This document shows, one piece after another, positions 6,003 to 6,226 of a stretch of DNA of 6,226 bases. Under the pieces are notes generated by a model. It was given only the letters and a program-made list of their open reading frames with translations, ran no database searches and was not told the origin of the DNA. How positions within the stretch are numbered: the stretch's first letter is position 1; each line of letters begins with the position of its first letter. The stretch comes from an uncultured Senegalimassilia sp. (GTDB lineage Bacteria > Actinomycetota > Coriobacteriia > Coriobacteriales > Eggerthellaceae): NCBI GenBank assembly GCA_934661765.1, contig CAKUJT010000131.1, positions 1-6,226 of the forward strand. Direction: 5' to 3'. The position numbers and the translations under genes are program-made.

Positions 6003-6200
6003 GCGTTCTAGAGCGATTCTGATATTCGGGCTTCTGCGGCTATGGGATAAGAGCCGCGTCTGTACTCCGCCGTTTTCCCAAGTCGGCCGGCATGAGCCAG
6101 GGGAAACGGTTTCGCTCTCCCAAAGGCTGGCGTGAATTCCAAAGGGCGCCCATTTGTAGGGATACAAGAAGAGAAGAGAAGAGGGTGGAATGACATCCTG
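6003..6200. other. Non-coding stretch with small hairpins and a purine repeat
   Basis: I see no credible gene here. Together with 5920-6002 it makes a gap of about 300 bases after the AOR-family gene. It holds a 6-bp hairpin (6036-6041 with 6052-6057) and a 10-bp stem with one G-U pair (CCGTTTTCCC 6070-6079 with GGGGAAACGG 6100-6109, 20-nt loop). It also holds a dyad GAAACGGTTTC (6103-6113), a small hairpin TTGTA-GGGA-TACAA (6154-6167) and three tandem AGAAG units (6167-6181). No T-run follows any of these stems. A short reading frame from ATG 6190 runs off the edge without enough sequence to judge. Confidence 0.4.
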
Positions 6201-6204
6201 TCGC

Positions 6205-6226
6205 AAAAAAATGCGCCCCCGAGCGA
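6205..6226 (-). terminator. Probable 3' half of a terminator for a convergent gene (cut by window edge)
   Basis: On the minus strand a GC-rich arm (6226-6212, containing CTCGGGGGCGC) is followed at once by seven T residues (6211-6205). This is how the distal arm and T-tract of an intrinsic terminator look. The matching arm and the gene would lie beyond the right edge, reading leftwards toward the AOR-family gene. Only half of the structure can be seen. Confidence 0.45.

Noticed and set aside
6154..6184. A third copy of the 20-bp operator upstream of a possible rightward gene
   Set aside because: Only about 11 of 19 positions match after allowing a gap, and no -10-like hexamer follows at 17 bp.
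5865..6206. A 113-codon minus-strand frame across the end of the AOR-family gene and its terminator
   Set aside because: It overlaps a certain gene and a terminator hairpin, and its sequence resembles no family.
1..6226. CRISPR array, insertion sequence, tRNA or rRNA
   Set aside because: No regularly spaced repeats, transposase motifs, terminal inverted repeats with target duplication, or RNA-gene signatures were seen.

Overview
The window is GC-rich with strongly G/C-ending codons. Its cargo is a Tat-exported molybdopterin oxidoreductase, a TorD-type chaperone, a Tat-bearing four-cluster ferredoxin and a tungsten/molybdenum aldehyde:ferredoxin oxidoreductase (AOR)-family enzyme. This fits an anaerobic, respiration-rich high-GC bacterium. 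Gut Coriobacteriia (Eggerthella, Gordonibacter, Adlercreutzia or Slackia type) are my best guess, inferred from gene content and base composition only.

Layout. Positions 1-3395 hold a three-gene minus-strand operon, read right to left: a 4x[4Fe-4S] ferredoxin resembling E. coli YdhY (3395-2706), a TorD-family maturation chaperone (2596-1904), and a PhsA/PsrA-like molybdopterin oxidoreductase starting at 1844. The last gene runs off the left edge with its C-terminal domain missing. Positions 3396-3780 are a divergent control region. Positions 3781-5919 hold one plus-strand gene, an AOR-family enzyme of 712 residues resembling E. coli YdhV, followed by a strong intrinsic terminator (5964-6002). 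Positions 6003-6226 are non-coding as far as I can tell. They contain several small hairpins and, at the very edge, what looks like the end of a terminator for a convergent gene to the right.

How it fits together (inference). The ferredoxin, chaperone and molybdoenzyme look like an extracytoplasmic reductase or dehydrogenase with its electron-transfer subunit and dedicated chaperone. The AOR-like enzyme has no signal peptide and should act in the cytoplasm. In E. coli, the YdhY-like ferredoxin and YdhV-like AOR are encoded in one operon. Here they are divergent, but share a control region with two almost identical 20-bp elements in opposite orientation. Each element sits at the same distance (17 bp) from a -10-like hexamer facing its own gene. 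This paired element, which suggests one regulator switching both transcripts on together, is the most interesting thing in the window. The ferredoxin transcript would also carry a long structured leader. No substrate can be assigned to either enzyme from the sequence.
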